Shown here in pieces: positions 15,998 through 24,272 of a DNA stretch of 47,263 nt. The first letter of the stretch is position 1. The number at the start of each line of letters is the position of its first letter. The notes beneath the pieces were generated by a model, which searched no databases, was not told the origin of the DNA, and was given only the letters and a program-made list of their open reading frames with translations. The translations under genes and the position numbers were made by a program. The DNA is from Acidimicrobiales bacterium (GTDB lineage: Bacteria > Actinomycetota > Acidimicrobiia > Acidimicrobiales > Iamiaceae): positions 167,709 through 214,971 of the forward strand of contig JAUJNP010000001.1 of assembly GCA_030448105.1 (NCBI GenBank). Direction: 5' to 3'.

Positions 15998-17626
15998 TCA
16001 GGAGTGCAGCAGCCCGTAGACGATCGAGTCCACCAGTGCCTGCCACGACGCCTCGATCACGTTGGAGTTCACGCCGATGGTGGTCCACGTGCGCTCGCCG
16101 TCGGTGGAGTCGATGAGCACCCGGACCATGGCTCCGCTGGCGGCGGCGGAGTCGAGCACGCGGACCTTGTAGTCGGTGAGGTGGATGCGCTCGAGCTCCG
16201 GGTAGCGGTGATCGAGGGCCGTGCGGAGGGCGTGGTCGAGGGCGTTGACGGGCCCGTTGCCCTCGCCGATGGCCACCCGGCGCTCCTCTCCCATCCAGAT
16301 CTTCACGCTGGCCTCGGTGTCGACCATGGCCTCGCCGTCCTCGATCGGGGCCCCGCCGCGGCTGGCGTTGCGGTGGTAGGTGGTGACCCGGTAGCCCTCC
16401 AGCCGGAAGAAGCCCTGGGTCCACCCGGTGGCCTCCCGCATCAGCAACTCGAGGGAGGCGTCGGCCGCCTCGAAGTGGTAACCCTCGGACTCGAGCAGCT
16501 TCAGCCGGTCGGCCGCGGCCGCCGCCGCCTGGCCGTCGAGCTCGACGCCGAGCTCGGCCGCCTTGAGCTCCATGGTGGCCCGCCCGGCCAGGTCGGACAC
16601 GAGGAAGCGGGTGTGGTTGCCCACCGCCGCCGGGTCGACGTGGGAGTAGGAGTCGGGGCGGCGGGCGATGGCGGAGGTGTGCAGGCCGGCCTTGTGGGCG
16701 AACGCCGAGGACCCGACGTAGGGCTGGGCGTGGTCGGGCGGCAGGTTCACCAGCTCGGCCACGTGGTGGCTCACCGCGGTGAGCCGCTCCATGCGCCCCT
16801 CGGGCAGGGTGGCGATCCCGAGCTTGAGGGTGAGGTTGGGGATGCAGGTCTGGAGGTTGGCGTTGCCGGTGCGCTCGCCGTAGCCGTTGATGGTGCCCTG
16901 GAGCTGAGTGGCCCCCGCCAGCACGGCCGCCACCGAGCTGGCCACCGCGCAGCCGGTGTCGTTCTGGGCGTGGATGCCCACGGGCACCCCGTCGAAGTGG
17001 GCGACGACGTCGGCCACCACCTTGGCCACGTCGTGGGGCAGCGATCCCCCGTTGGTGTCGCACAGCACCAGGGCGTCGACCCCCTCGACGGCGGCCGCCT
17101 CGAGCACCCGCAGGGCGAACTCCGGGTTGCGCCGGTACCCGTCGAAGAAGTGCTCGGCGTCGAAGAACACCCGAAGCCCGGCCGCCTTCAGGAAGCGCAC
17201 TGAGTCGCCCACCATGGCCACGCCCTCATCCAGGGTGGTGCGCAGCGCCTCGGTGACGTGGTAGTCCCACGACTTGCCCACGATGCACGCGGTCGACACG
17301 CCCGACTCCACCACGGTACGCAGGCCGTCGTCGATGTCGACCCGCCCCTTGGGCCGGCGGGTCGAGCCGAAGGCCACCAGCGTGGAGGTGGTGAGATCCA
17401 GCTCGGTGCGGGCACGGTCGAAGAAGGCGGCGTCCTTGGGGTTGGCGCCCGGGTAGCCGCCCTCGATCCAGTGCACGCCGAGGTGGTCGAGCTGCTCGGC
17501 CACGCGCAACTTGTCGTCCACGGTGAGGGAGATGCCCTCGAACTGGCTGCCGTCGCGCAGGGTGGTGTCGAAGATCTCCACCGCCGCCGGCGCGCCCGGC
17601 GGGGGCACGGATGGCTCAGGTGGCAT
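15998..17626 (-). CDS. cimA: (R)-citramalate synthase
   Basis: A 542-residue member of the LeuA/CimA family. It condenses pyruvate with acetyl-CoA to citramalate, which the leuCD and leuB products convert to 2-oxobutyrate for isoleucine. The TIM-barrel start is [15 protein letters not shown] (17-31). INGYGERTGNANLQTCIPNL, SSAFAHKAGLHTSAI and the absence of the LeuA HQDG-type segment distinguish it from the window's own leuA. The C-terminal allosteric domain (about 400-542) is present. ATG 17626 overlaps the ilvE stop by 11 bp, so leuB-ilvE-cimA is one operon. Homocitrate synthase is a less likely alternative because no lysine or nif context exists. Confidence 0.92.
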   Translation of the reverse strand: MPPEPSVPPPGAPAAVEIFDTTLRDGSQFEGISLTVDDKLRVAEQLDHLGVHWIEGGYPGANPKDAAFFDRARTELDLTTSTLVAFGSTRRPKGRVDIDDGLRTVVESGVSTACIVGKSWDYHVTEALRTTLDEGVAMVGDSVRFLKAAGLRVFFDAEHFFDGYRRNPEFALRVLEAAAVEGVDALVLCDTNGGSLPHDVAKVVADVVAHFDGVPVGIHAQNDTGCAVASSVAAVLAGATQLQGTINGYGERTGNANLQTCIPNLTLKLGIATLPEGRMERLTAVSHHVAELVNLPPDHAQPYVGSSAFAHKAGLHTSAIARRPDSYSHVDPAAVGNHTRFLVSDLAGRATMELKAAELGVELDGQAAAAAADRLKLLESEGYHFEAADASLELLMREATGWTQGFFRLEGYRVTTYHRNASRGGAPIEDGEAMVDTEASVKIWMGEERRVAIGEGNGPVNALDHALRTALDHRYPELERIHLTDYKVRVLDSAAASGAMVRVLIDSTDGERTWTTIGVNSNVIEASWQALVDSIVYGLLHS

Positions 17627-18533
17627 GCTCCACCCAGTCCTTGTAGCGGTCCACCTCGCCCCGCACGGCCCGCCCGTACTCCTCGCCGATGGCCAGGGTG
17701 ATGGGCCCGGGGCAGGGGAGCTGGCGGTCGTCGACCGAGCGCACGGCGGCCACCTCGGCGGCGGTGCCGCTCACGAACATCTCGTCGGCCACGTAGAGGT
17801 CGCTGCGGGCCAGCGTGTCGAGGGTGACGTCGATGCCGAGGTCGCGGGCGATGGTCATCACCGAGTCCTGGGTGATGCCCTCGAGCGCGCCGGAGGAGAC
17901 GGGCGGGCTGATGAGGCGGCCGCCGCGGGCCACGAAGATGTTCTCGCCGGTGCACTCGGCCACGAAGCCCTGGGGGTTGAGGAGGATGGCCTCGTCGTAA
18001 CCCGCCTTCAGCGCCTCCACCTTGGCGAGGGAGGAGTTGACGTAGTTGCCGGTGGTCTTGGCCGCCGGCGGCATGATGTTGTGGTCGTGGCGGGTCCACG
18101 AGGAGATCTTCATGCGCACCCCCTCGGTGAGGGCGTTGTCGCCGAGGTATCCGCCCCACGGCCAGCAGGCGATGGCCACGTCCACGCTGCACGGCAGCGT
18201 GTTCAGCCCCATCTCGCCGTAGCCGTAGTAGGCGATGGGCCGGATGTAGCAGGACGGCAGGCCGGTGGCGGCCACCGTGGCCTTGGTCGCGTCCACCAGC
18301 TCCTCGACCGAGTACGGGAGGTCCATCATCATGATCTGGGCCGACGCGTGCATGCGGACGATGTGGTCGGTGAGACGGAAGATGCCGGGCCCGTCGGGGG
18401 TGGCGTAGGCCCGGATGCCCTCGAACACGCCGGTCCCGTAGTGGAGGGTGTGGGTGAGGATGTGGATGCGGGCGTCGTCCCAGTCCACCATCTGGCCGTT
18501 CATCCAGATCTTCTCGGTCGGCGTGAGCGGCAT
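17616..18533 (-). CDS. ilvE: Branched-chain amino acid aminotransferase
   Basis: A 305-residue fold-type IV PLP enzyme that transfers amino groups between glutamate and the branched-chain 2-oxo acids. The PLP lysine is Lys159 (PPAAKTTGNYVNSSLAK). Other signatures are THTLHYGTGVFEGIRAY (27-43), EAILLNPQGFVAECTGENIF and GITQDSVMTIARDLG. Length and motifs fit the E. coli IlvE type rather than the longer eukaryotic/mycobacterial type. ATG 18533 is preceded by AAGGGA with good spacing. It is the middle gene of leuB-ilvE-cimA, 35 bp after leuB, and supplies the last step of all three branched-chain pathways. Confidence 0.95.
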   Translation of the reverse strand: MPLTPTEKIWMNGQMVDWDDARIHILTHTLHYGTGVFEGIRAYATPDGPGIFRLTDHIVRMHASAQIMMMDLPYSVEELVDATKATVAATGLPSCYIRPIAYYGYGEMGLNTLPCSVDVAIACWPWGGYLGDNALTEGVRMKISSWTRHDHNIMPPAAKTTGNYVNSSLAKVEALKAGYDEAILLNPQGFVAECTGENIFVARGGRLISPPVSSGALEGITQDSVMTIARDLGIDVTLDTLARSDLYVADEMFVSGTAAEVAAVRSVDDRQLPCPGPITLAIGEEYGRAVRGEVDRYKDWVEHAT

Positions 18534-18568
18534 GGCAGGTCCCTTCGTGGTGACGGTGTGGCGGTGGG

Positions 18569-19555
18569 CTAGACGAGCTCGGCGACGCGGTCGCCGATGT
18601 CGGAGGTGGACACGGAGCGGGAGGCATCGGCCACCTTGGTGCAGGCGGTGCGGATGCGGGCGGCGGCATCGGCCTCGCCCAGGAAGTCGAGCATCATCGC
18701 CGCGCTGAGGATGGCGGCCACGGGGTTGGCGGTGGCGGTGCCGGCGATGTCGGGGGCCGAACCGTGCACCGGCTCGAACATGGAGGGGGCGGTGCGGTCG
18801 GGGTTGAGGTTGGCGGAGGCGGCCACGCCGATGCCCCCCGAGACCGCCCCCGCGAGGTCGGTGAGGATGTCCCCGAAGAGGTTGTCGGTGACGATCACGT
18901 CGTAGCGGCCGGGGTCGGCCACCAGGTGGATGCAGGCGGCGTCGACGTGGTCGTAGGCGGTGGCCACCTCGGGGTGATCGACGCCCACCTCGTCGAAGGT
19001 GCGCTGCCAGAGGTCGCCGGCGAAGGTGAGCACGTTGGTCTTGTGGACCAGGGTGAGGTGGCGGGCCGGGCGCCCGCTGGCCAGGTCGAAGGCGAAGCGC
19101 ACGCACCGTTCCACGCCCATCCGGGTGTTGACCGATCCCTGGGTGGCGACCTCGTGGGGGGTGCCCTTGCGCAGGAAGCCGCCTTCGCCGGCGTAGGCGC
19201 CCTCGGTGTTCTCCCGCACCACCACCAGGTCGACGCCCGCCGGCTCGTGCAGGAACGGCCGCAGGTTGACGTACTGGTCGAGGGCGAAGCGCATCTTCAG
19301 CAGCAGGCCCCGCTCGATGACCCCGGGCGGAACCTCGGGGGTGCCGACCGCGCCGAGCAGGATGGCGTCGAAGTCCCGGAGCTCGTCGAGCACCTCGTCG
19401 GGCAGGATCGTGCCGTCGCGCAAATAGCGGGCGCCGCCGAGGTCGTAGTGGGTGGTGTCGAGGTCGACCCCGCTGGCGGCCACGACCTTGAGGGCCTCGG
19501 CCACCACCTCGGGGCCGATGCCGTCACCGCCGATGACTGCGACGCTGTGGGTCAC
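18569..19555 (-). CDS. leuB: 3-isopropylmalate dehydrogenase
   Basis: A 328-residue NAD-dependent beta-decarboxylating dehydrogenase. It begins [14 protein letters not shown] and contains [29 protein letters not shown] (catalytic Lys) and [20 protein letters not shown] (catalytic Asp residues), then [19 protein letters not shown]. The short form is typical of actinobacteria. The GTG start at 19555 has GAGG immediately upstream and GGAGG slightly further. It oxidises 3-isopropylmalate and, in the citramalate route, probably erythro-3-methylmalate. A leader peptide and terminator hairpin upstream suggest attenuation. Confidence 0.95.
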   Translation of the reverse strand: MTHSVAVIGGDGIGPEVVAEALKVVAASGVDLDTTHYDLGGARYLRDGTILPDEVLDELRDFDAILLGAVGTPEVPPGVIERGLLLKMRFALDQYVNLRPFLHEPAGVDLVVVRENTEGAYAGEGGFLRKGTPHEVATQGSVNTRMGVERCVRFAFDLASGRPARHLTLVHKTNVLTFAGDLWQRTFDEVGVDHPEVATAYDHVDAACIHLVADPGRYDVIVTDNLFGDILTDLAGAVSGGIGVAASANLNPDRTAPSMFEPVHGSAPDIAGTATANPVAAILSAAMMLDFLGEADAAARIRTACTKVADASRSVSTSDIGDRVAELV

Positions 19556-19580
19556 GGATCCTCGAAACCTCCTCCAGAAC

Positions 19581-19608
19581 GAGAAAACCGCCCACCAGCG
19601 GTGGACGG
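19581..19608 (-). terminator. Intrinsic terminator (attenuator) before leuB
   Basis: On the minus strand CCGTCCACC-gct-GGTGGGCGG forms a 9-bp stem with one G-T pair, followed directly by TTTTCTC. It lies 26 bp upstream of the leuB start and downstream of a short leader ORF, the position expected for a transcription attenuator. Confidence 0.65.
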
Positions 19609-19613
19609 TCGGG

Positions 19614-19637
19614 GCGCACGCCGAGGGTGGCGTGCGC
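19614..19637 (-). promoter_or_regulatory. Leader hairpin between leader peptide and leuB terminator
   Basis: GCGCACGCC and GGCGTGCGC form a perfect 9-bp stem with a 6-nt loop. The hairpin begins at the leader peptide stop codon, so a ribosome finishing or stalling there would prevent it from forming. Confidence 0.55.
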
Positions 19638-19672
19638 TAGGTGATGGCTACGGCTGGGGTCGGGTGCGCCAC
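19637..19672 (-). CDS. Putative leuB leader peptide
   Basis: An 11-residue ORF, MAHPTPAVAIT, with a GTG start and TAG stop. A TACACT -10 hexamer ends 7 nt before the GTG, so translation would begin at the transcript's 5' end. It contains one Val codon (GTA, rare in this GC-rich DNA) and one Ile codon (ATC) near its end but no Leu. Followed by a hairpin and an intrinsic terminator before leuB, it looks like an attenuator leader sensing Val/Ile supply. The residue content alone is weak evidence; position and structure carry the call. Confidence 0.5.
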   Translation of the reverse strand: MAHPTPAVAIT

Positions 19673-19679
19673 GGGCGGC

Positions 19680-19685
19680 AGTGTA
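19680..19685 (-). promoter_or_regulatory. Candidate -10 element TACACT of the leuB-ilvE-cimA operon
   Basis: Minus-strand TACACT lies 7 nt before the leader-peptide GTG (19672). No convincing -35 is seen. Confidence 0.45.
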
Positions 19686-19705
19686 GCCGCCGGGGTGGTC
19701 CTCGC

Positions 19706-19711
19706 TAGCCT
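19706..19711 (+). promoter_or_regulatory. Candidate -10 element TAGCCT for greA
   Basis: TAGCCT ends 8 nt before ATG 19720 with no Shine-Dalgarno sequence, suggesting a leaderless greA transcript. It is divergent from the leuB operon promoter 20 bp away. Confidence 0.45.
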
Positions 19712-19719
19712 GACCGGCC

Positions 19720-20193
19720 ATGGCTGACAAGGTGCAGTTGTCCCAGGCTGCCTACGACCGGCTGAAGGCGGAGCACGAGGACCTCACCACCCGCGGCCGG
19801 GTCGACATCGCCCGCAAGATCGAGACCGCCCGGGAGCTTGGCGACCTCTCCGAGAACGGCGACTACCACGCGGCCAAGGAGGAGAAGGGGAAGATGGAGG
19901 GGCGCATCGGCCACCTGGCCCGTATCCTCCGCGACGCCGAGATCGTGGAGGGCGGCGACGGCACCGGGGTGGTGGCACCGGGCTCGGTGGTCGAGATCCG
20001 CTACGACGGCGACGACGACGTCGAGCGCTACCTGCTCGGCTCCATCGAGGAGCGGGTGGCCGACCTGGAGGTGATGTCACCGGGGTCACCCCTGGGCGAG
20101 GCCCTGCTGGGCCACAAGCCGGGCGACGTGGTGCAGTACCAGACCCCCAGCGGCGCTACCCTCGCCGTCGAGGTGGTCTCGGTCGAGTCTTGA
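19720..20193 (+). CDS. greA: Transcription elongation factor GreA
   Basis: A 157-residue protein that rescues backtracked RNA polymerase by stimulating transcript cleavage. The N-terminal coiled coil (about 1-77) carries the acidic tip in ELGDLSENGDYHAAKEEKGK. The C-terminal FKBP-like domain (about 83-157) includes GSVVEIRYDGDDDVERYLL, VMSPGSPLGEALLGHKPGDV and the typical ending EVVSVES. The stop overlaps the next gene's TTG start as TTGA, so greA is coupled to a membrane glycosyltransferase gene. Confidence 0.95.
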   Translation: MADKVQLSQAAYDRLKAEHEDLTTRGRVDIARKIETARELGDLSENGDYHAAKEEKGKMEGRIGHLARILRDAEIVEGGDGTGVVAPGSVVEIRYDGDDDVERYLLGSIEERVADLEVMSPGSPLGEALLGHKPGDVVQYQTPSGATLAVEVVSVES

Positions 20194-21971
20194 GCTCATC
20201 GCAGAGGTCGTCGTCCCGCCGGCTGCTGCTGCACCGGCTGCTACCGCACTGGCCGATCCTGGCGGTGCTCGGAGCGTTCGCCGGCGCCGCCTTCGTCCTC
20301 CCCACGCTGTCGCCCACGGCCATCAGCGACGACTTCCTCTACGCCCGCTCGGTGGAGATCCTCCTCCGGGACGGCGAGCTGCGCATCCTCCCAGCCGCCG
20401 CCGTGACCGGCGTGTTCCAGATCATGTGGGGGGCTCTCTTCCAGGCCGTCTTCGGAGACTCCCTGGGGGTGCTGCGGGCGGCGACGGTGACCTTCGCCCT
20501 GTTCGGGGGGCTGGCCATGTACGGCTTGTGCCGCGAGCTGGGCGTGGCCCGGGGGCGGAGCGCGCTGGGCGCCGCCATCTGCCTGTTCAACCCGCTCAGC
20601 TTCGTCCTCAGCTACACGTTCATGACCGACGCGTACCTGATCACCCTCATCACCGTCGCCGCCTACTGCTACGTGCGGGGCCTACGGGGCGATGTGCCCG
20701 ACGGCCGGTGGACGGTGGCCGGATCGGTCTTCGCCGGCCTGGGCTTCCTCGTGCGACAACCGGGGATCCTGGTGGTGGTCGGCGTCCTCACCTACCTGGC
20801 GGCCAGCGGCCGGCTCGGTCGCGGGTGGGAGGCCGTCCGCACCACCGCCCGGGTGGCGCTGGCCCCGGCGGTGATGGTGGCCGTCTACGTCGTGTGGTTC
20901 CGGTTCGTCCACGGTGTGCCCGAGGGCTCCAACCAGGTCGGCTTCTTCCGGGAGTTCCCCGACGCGGGCATCGGCGGCGTGCTGGAGCTGGTGCCCCGGC
21001 TGGTCGTCCTCGGCGCCATCTACACCGGCCTGTTCGTCCTCCCCGTCGCGGTGGCCGCCGTCCGGGGGGTGCCGGGCCTGCTCCGCCGCTTCGCATCCTG
21101 GCGCTGGTTGGCCCTCGGTGTCCTGGTGCTCGGCGTGTTCGTGCTGGCGGTGGGCGACTTCGCCCCCTTCCACGCCCGCCGGCCGTGGTCGCCGCAGTTC
21201 TTCCGCCAGGCCGGCCTCGGGCCCACCGACCTGCGAGGCGGTCGACCCGACGCGTTCGGCGATGCCGCCCGGGATGCGATCCTCGCGCTGGCAGCGGCCA
21301 GCGCCGTGGTGCTGGCCATCGCCCTCCTACGCCGGCTCCGGCCGTTGCGCACCGCCGGTGGTGCCGGAGCCGGTCTGCTGGGCACCATCGCCATCTGGCT
21401 GGCCGTCGGAGTGCTCGCCCCGTCGCTGCCGCTGCGCGACGGCAACTACTCCTACGACCGCTACTTCCTGCCGCTGCTGCCGGTGATGGTGGCCCTGTTG
21501 CTCTGGGCGCTCCGACCGGTGCGCATCTTCACCCCTCTCGCCTGGCTGGCGGTGCTGATCATGGGGGTGTTCTCGGTGGCCGGCACCCACGACCACCTCA
21601 CCTACCAGGAGGCGGCGTGGGAGGTCGCCGCCGACGCCCATGCCGCCGGCATCGACTACGTCGACATCGACGCCGGCGCGGCGTGGGACGGCTACCGCCT
21701 CTACGAGTACTCCTACGGGAAGAAGTTCACCATCGACCTGAAGGCGCTGGCCGACGCCGGCCTGAAGGGACCGCTGCTGCTCAGCGAGAACGACGTGGAG
21801 GCGTGGTGGATCCCGTTCTACGCGGCCGCGGTGACCAGCGAATACGTCGTGTCGGGCGAGGTCCTGGTCGGCTACGAGGTGGTGCGGCGGATGCCGTACT
21901 CGTCATGGCTGCAGTCCGAGAACCAGTACATGTACCTGCTCCGCCGCCCCGGCACCGACACCCCACGCTGA
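20190..21971 (+). CDS. Polytopic membrane glycosyltransferase-like protein (GT-C/GT39-like)
   Basis: A 593-residue membrane protein. A basic N-terminus is followed by a first membrane segment (PILAVLGAFAGAAFVLPTL) and an acidic DD in the first external loop (SPTAISDDFLYARSV, about 42-56), as in GT-C enzymes that use polyprenyl-phosphate sugars. About ten further hydrophobic segments run to about residue 450 (PLLPVMVALLLWAL, LAWLAVLIMGVF). A soluble C-terminal domain of about 130 residues ends the protein. The start is a TTG overlapping the greA stop; no ATG or GTG fits better. It is convergent (4-bp gap) with the DPA biosynthesis cassette, so a decaprenyl-phosphate sugar donor is a plausible but unproven substrate. 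Confidence 0.78.
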   Translation: MSSSQRSSSRRLLLHRLLPHWPILAVLGAFAGAAFVLPTLSPTAISDDFLYARSVEILLRDGELRILPAAAVTGVFQIMWGALFQAVFGDSLGVLRAATVTFALFGGLAMYGLCRELGVARGRSALGAAICLFNPLSFVLSYTFMTDAYLITLITVAAYCYVRGLRGDVPDGRWTVAGSVFAGLGFLVRQPGILVVVGVLTYLAASGRLGRGWEAVRTTARVALAPAVMVAVYVVWFRFVHGVPEGSNQVGFFREFPDAGIGGVLELVPRLVVLGAIYTGLFVLPVAVAAVRGVPGLLRRFASWRWLALGVLVLGVFVLAVGDFAPFHARRPWSPQFFRQAGLGPTDLRGGRPDAFGDAARDAILALAAASAVVLAIALLRRLRPLRTAGGAGAGLLGTIAIWLAVGVLAPSLPLRDGNYSYDRYFLPLLPVMVALLLWALRPVRIFTPLAWLAVLIMGVFSVAGTHDHLTYQEAAWEVAADAHAAGIDYVDIDAGAAWDGYRLYEYSYGKKFTIDLKALADAGLKGPLLLSENDVEAWWIPFYAAAVTSEYVVSGEVLVGYEVVRRMPYSSWLQSENQYMYLLRRPGTDTPR

Positions 21972-21975
21972 AGCG

Positions 21976-23343
21976 TCAGCAGAGCCCCAGGCGGCGGCTG
22001 AGGTCGCTGCGCAGCACGCCGTTGGGGTCGGCCCGGTCCCGGACCGCCCGCCACTCGTCGAGGCGGGGGTACATGTCCCCCACCAGCTCCGGGCGCAGGC
22101 GGCTGTCCTTGGCCAGGTAGATCCGGCCTCCCACCTCCACCACCTCGAGGTCGAGGCGGTCGAGGAGGGGCCCGAGGCCGCTCACCATCGCCGGGATGTC
22201 GAGCGACAGGGTCCACCCCGGGCCCGGGAAGGACAGTGGTCCCGGGTTGGCCGGACCGAACCGCTTGAGCACCGAGAGGAACGACGGGCACCGCGCCTCG
22301 GCCAGCCCGGCGATGATCCGCCGCAAGGCGCCGCCCGCTTCCAGCGGCACCACGCACTGCCATTGGACCACGCCACGGGCCCCGTAGAGGCGGTTCCAGT
22401 CGCGCACCAGATCGAGGGGGTGCCAGAACCGAGGGATCTCCTGGACCTCGTCTCGGCGGCGCGCCGGCGCCTTGCGGTACCAGAACTCGTTGAACGCCCG
22501 GATGGATGCCCGGTTGAGGAGACCGGAGGGCACGACGGGCGGCACTCCCGCCACCACCTGGGGCGAGTAGGCCAGCGGGTCGCGAGCCGCGCTCCCGGTG
22601 AGCTCGTGGCGACGGGCGAACCGCCCGCGGGTGAGCACCGAGCGCCCGAGGGCGGAGCCGGTGGCCACCAGGTCGATCCACGCCACCGAGTACGGGTAGG
22701 CGGCGTCGCCCGACTCCATGAGGGCCATCACCTCGTCGAGGTTGGCGGTGCGGTCGGTGTCCACCAGCAACCGGCTCGTCTCTATCGGCGTGAGGGTGAC
22801 GGTGGCGTCGAGGATCACGCCGGTGAGGCCCATGCCCCCGGCGGTCGCCCAGAACAGATCCGGGTCGCGGTCGGGGCCCACGGTCACCTGCCCGTCGGCC
22901 GGGGTGAGCAAGGTCAGCTCGCTGACGTGGTCGCACCAGGAGCCGACGCGGTGGTGGTTCTTGCCGTGGATGTCGCTGGCCACCGCGCCCCCGACGGTGA
23001 CGAAGCGGGTGCCGGGGCTGACCGGCACGAACCATCCCCGGGGGACGAGGTGGCGCATCAGCTCGTCGAGGCTGGCTCCGGCGGCGACCTTGATGTGCCC
23101 GCGCTCGGCGTCGAACCAGGCCACGTCGTCGACGGAGGTGGTGTCGATCACCCGGCCGCCGGCGTTCTGGGCGGCATCGCCGTAGCTGCGGCCGAGGCCG
23201 CGGGCGATGACCCCGCGGGTGGGAGCGTCATCGAGGGTGGTGCGCAGCTCACCCAGCCCGAGCGGGCGGACGAGCTCGGCGCCGGAAGGAGCGGTCCGGC
23301 CCCACCCTGACAGCAGCGCCGCGCTCGAGTGCGGCGGGCTCAT
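21976..23343 (-). CDS. dprE1: Decaprenylphosphoryl-beta-D-ribose oxidase (DprE1-like)
   Basis: A 455-residue FAD-dependent oxidase of the FAD_binding_4 family that, with DprE2, epimerises decaprenylphosphoryl ribose to arabinose. FAD-binding signatures are ARGLGRSYGDAAQNAGG (47-63) and TVGGAVASDIHGKNHHRVG (116-134), the DprE1-type IHGKNHH motif. FWHPLDLVRDWNRLYG, the SFPGPGWTLSLDIP segment (371-384) and YLAKDSRL (Lys412) align with the M. tuberculosis active-site region recalled from memory. Ser380 stands where that enzyme has Cys387, the residue trapped by benzothiazinones. The ATG overlaps the ubiA stop (ATGA). It is the last gene of dprE2-ubiA-dprE1. Confidence 0.85.
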   Translation of the reverse strand: MSPPHSSAALLSGWGRTAPSGAELVRPLGLGELRTTLDDAPTRGVIARGLGRSYGDAAQNAGGRVIDTTSVDDVAWFDAERGHIKVAAGASLDELMRHLVPRGWFVPVSPGTRFVTVGGAVASDIHGKNHHRVGSWCDHVSELTLLTPADGQVTVGPDRDPDLFWATAGGMGLTGVILDATVTLTPIETSRLLVDTDRTANLDEVMALMESGDAAYPYSVAWIDLVATGSALGRSVLTRGRFARRHELTGSAARDPLAYSPQVVAGVPPVVPSGLLNRASIRAFNEFWYRKAPARRRDEVQEIPRFWHPLDLVRDWNRLYGARGVVQWQCVVPLEAGGALRRIIAGLAEARCPSFLSVLKRFGPANPGPLSFPGPGWTLSLDIPAMVSGLGPLLDRLDLEVVEVGGRIYLAKDSRLRPELVGDMYPRLDEWRAVRDRADPNGVLRSDLSRRLGLC

Positions 23344-24272
23344 CCGCCGTAGACGCCGAGGGCGAAGGTGACGACCCACGCGGCCCCCAGCAGCTGGAGC
23401 ATCCGGTCCCTGAGCACCAGCTCCTCGGGGGCCCCGCCCTCGCCGGCGTCGACCAGCTGGGCGTAGCGCAGGATGGCCGAAGTGAACGGCACGATCGAGA
23501 TCTGGAACCAGGGCACCGAGCCGTCGACCAGCGCGGCCTTCTCGAAGGCCCAGAGGCAGTAGGCCACCAGCACCACGCCAGACGTGACCGAGCGCAGGTA
23601 GGCCAGGTACGACCCGGTGTAGCCGTCCAGCGTGCGCCGCACCGAGCCGCCCTGGGCGCCCATGGTGACCGACTCGGCGTGGCGCTTGCCCGACACCATG
23701 AACAGAGAGCCGAACGACGCCACGATGAAGAACCAGTCGGACACGGGCACGTCGGTGGCGGCCGCCCCGGCCAGGGCCCGCAGCACGAAACCGGCCGCCA
23801 CCGCGACCACGTCGACCACGGTGTGGTGTTTGAGCCACAAGGTGTAGGCGGTGGTCAGGAGCACGTAGGCCAGCAGCACCGCGCCGAGCTGCCAGCGCAC
23901 GGCCGCTCCGAGGCCGATCCCGGCCACCATGGCCAGCACCCCCACCACCCGGGCCAGTCCCACCGGCACCTCGCCGGCGGCGATGGGCCGGTAGCGCTTG
24001 GTGGGGTGCACGCGGTCCTCGGCCACATCGCTGGCGTCGTTGAGGAAGTACGTGCCCGCCGCCACCAGGCAGAAGCAGGCGAAGGCGGCCAGCGCATCGG
24101 CGAGGATCCCGAACTGGTCGAGCACGCCGGCGGCGCCGGGGGCGGCGAACACGAGCACGTTCTTGACCCACTGGGTCGGCCGGGCCGCCGCCACCAGGGC
24201 GACCGGCAGCGACCGCGCGGCCCGTGGCGGGCCGGGCGCCTGGGCCTGACGCTCGGCCCGTTCGGCGCTCAC
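23340..24272 (-). CDS. ubiA: Decaprenyl-phosphate phosphoribosyltransferase (UbiA family)
   Basis: A 310-residue polytopic UbiA-family prenyltransferase resembling Rv3806c (DPPR synthase), which attaches phosphoribose from PRPP to decaprenyl phosphate. The first Asp-rich motif is NDASDVAEDRVHPTKRYRP (about 80-98), and RPTQWVKNVLVFAAP precedes it as in the family. GKRHAESVTMG and YTGSYLAYLRSVTSG follow in cytoplasmic loops. About eight or nine membrane helices are visible. The GTG start overlaps the dprE2 stop (GTGA), and the stop overlaps the dprE1 start. Context in the DPA cassette makes a menaquinone-type role unlikely. Confidence 0.87.
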   Translation of the reverse strand: MSAERAERQAQAPGPPRAARSLPVALVAAARPTQWVKNVLVFAAPGAAGVLDQFGILADALAAFACFCLVAAGTYFLNDASDVAEDRVHPTKRYRPIAAGEVPVGLARVVGVLAMVAGIGLGAAVRWQLGAVLLAYVLLTTAYTLWLKHHTVVDVVAVAAGFVLRALAGAAATDVPVSDWFFIVASFGSLFMVSGKRHAESVTMGAQGGSVRRTLDGYTGSYLAYLRSVTSGVVLVAYCLWAFEKAALVDGSVPWFQISIVPFTSAILRYAQLVDAGEGGAPEELVLRDRMLQLLGAAWVVTFALGVYGG

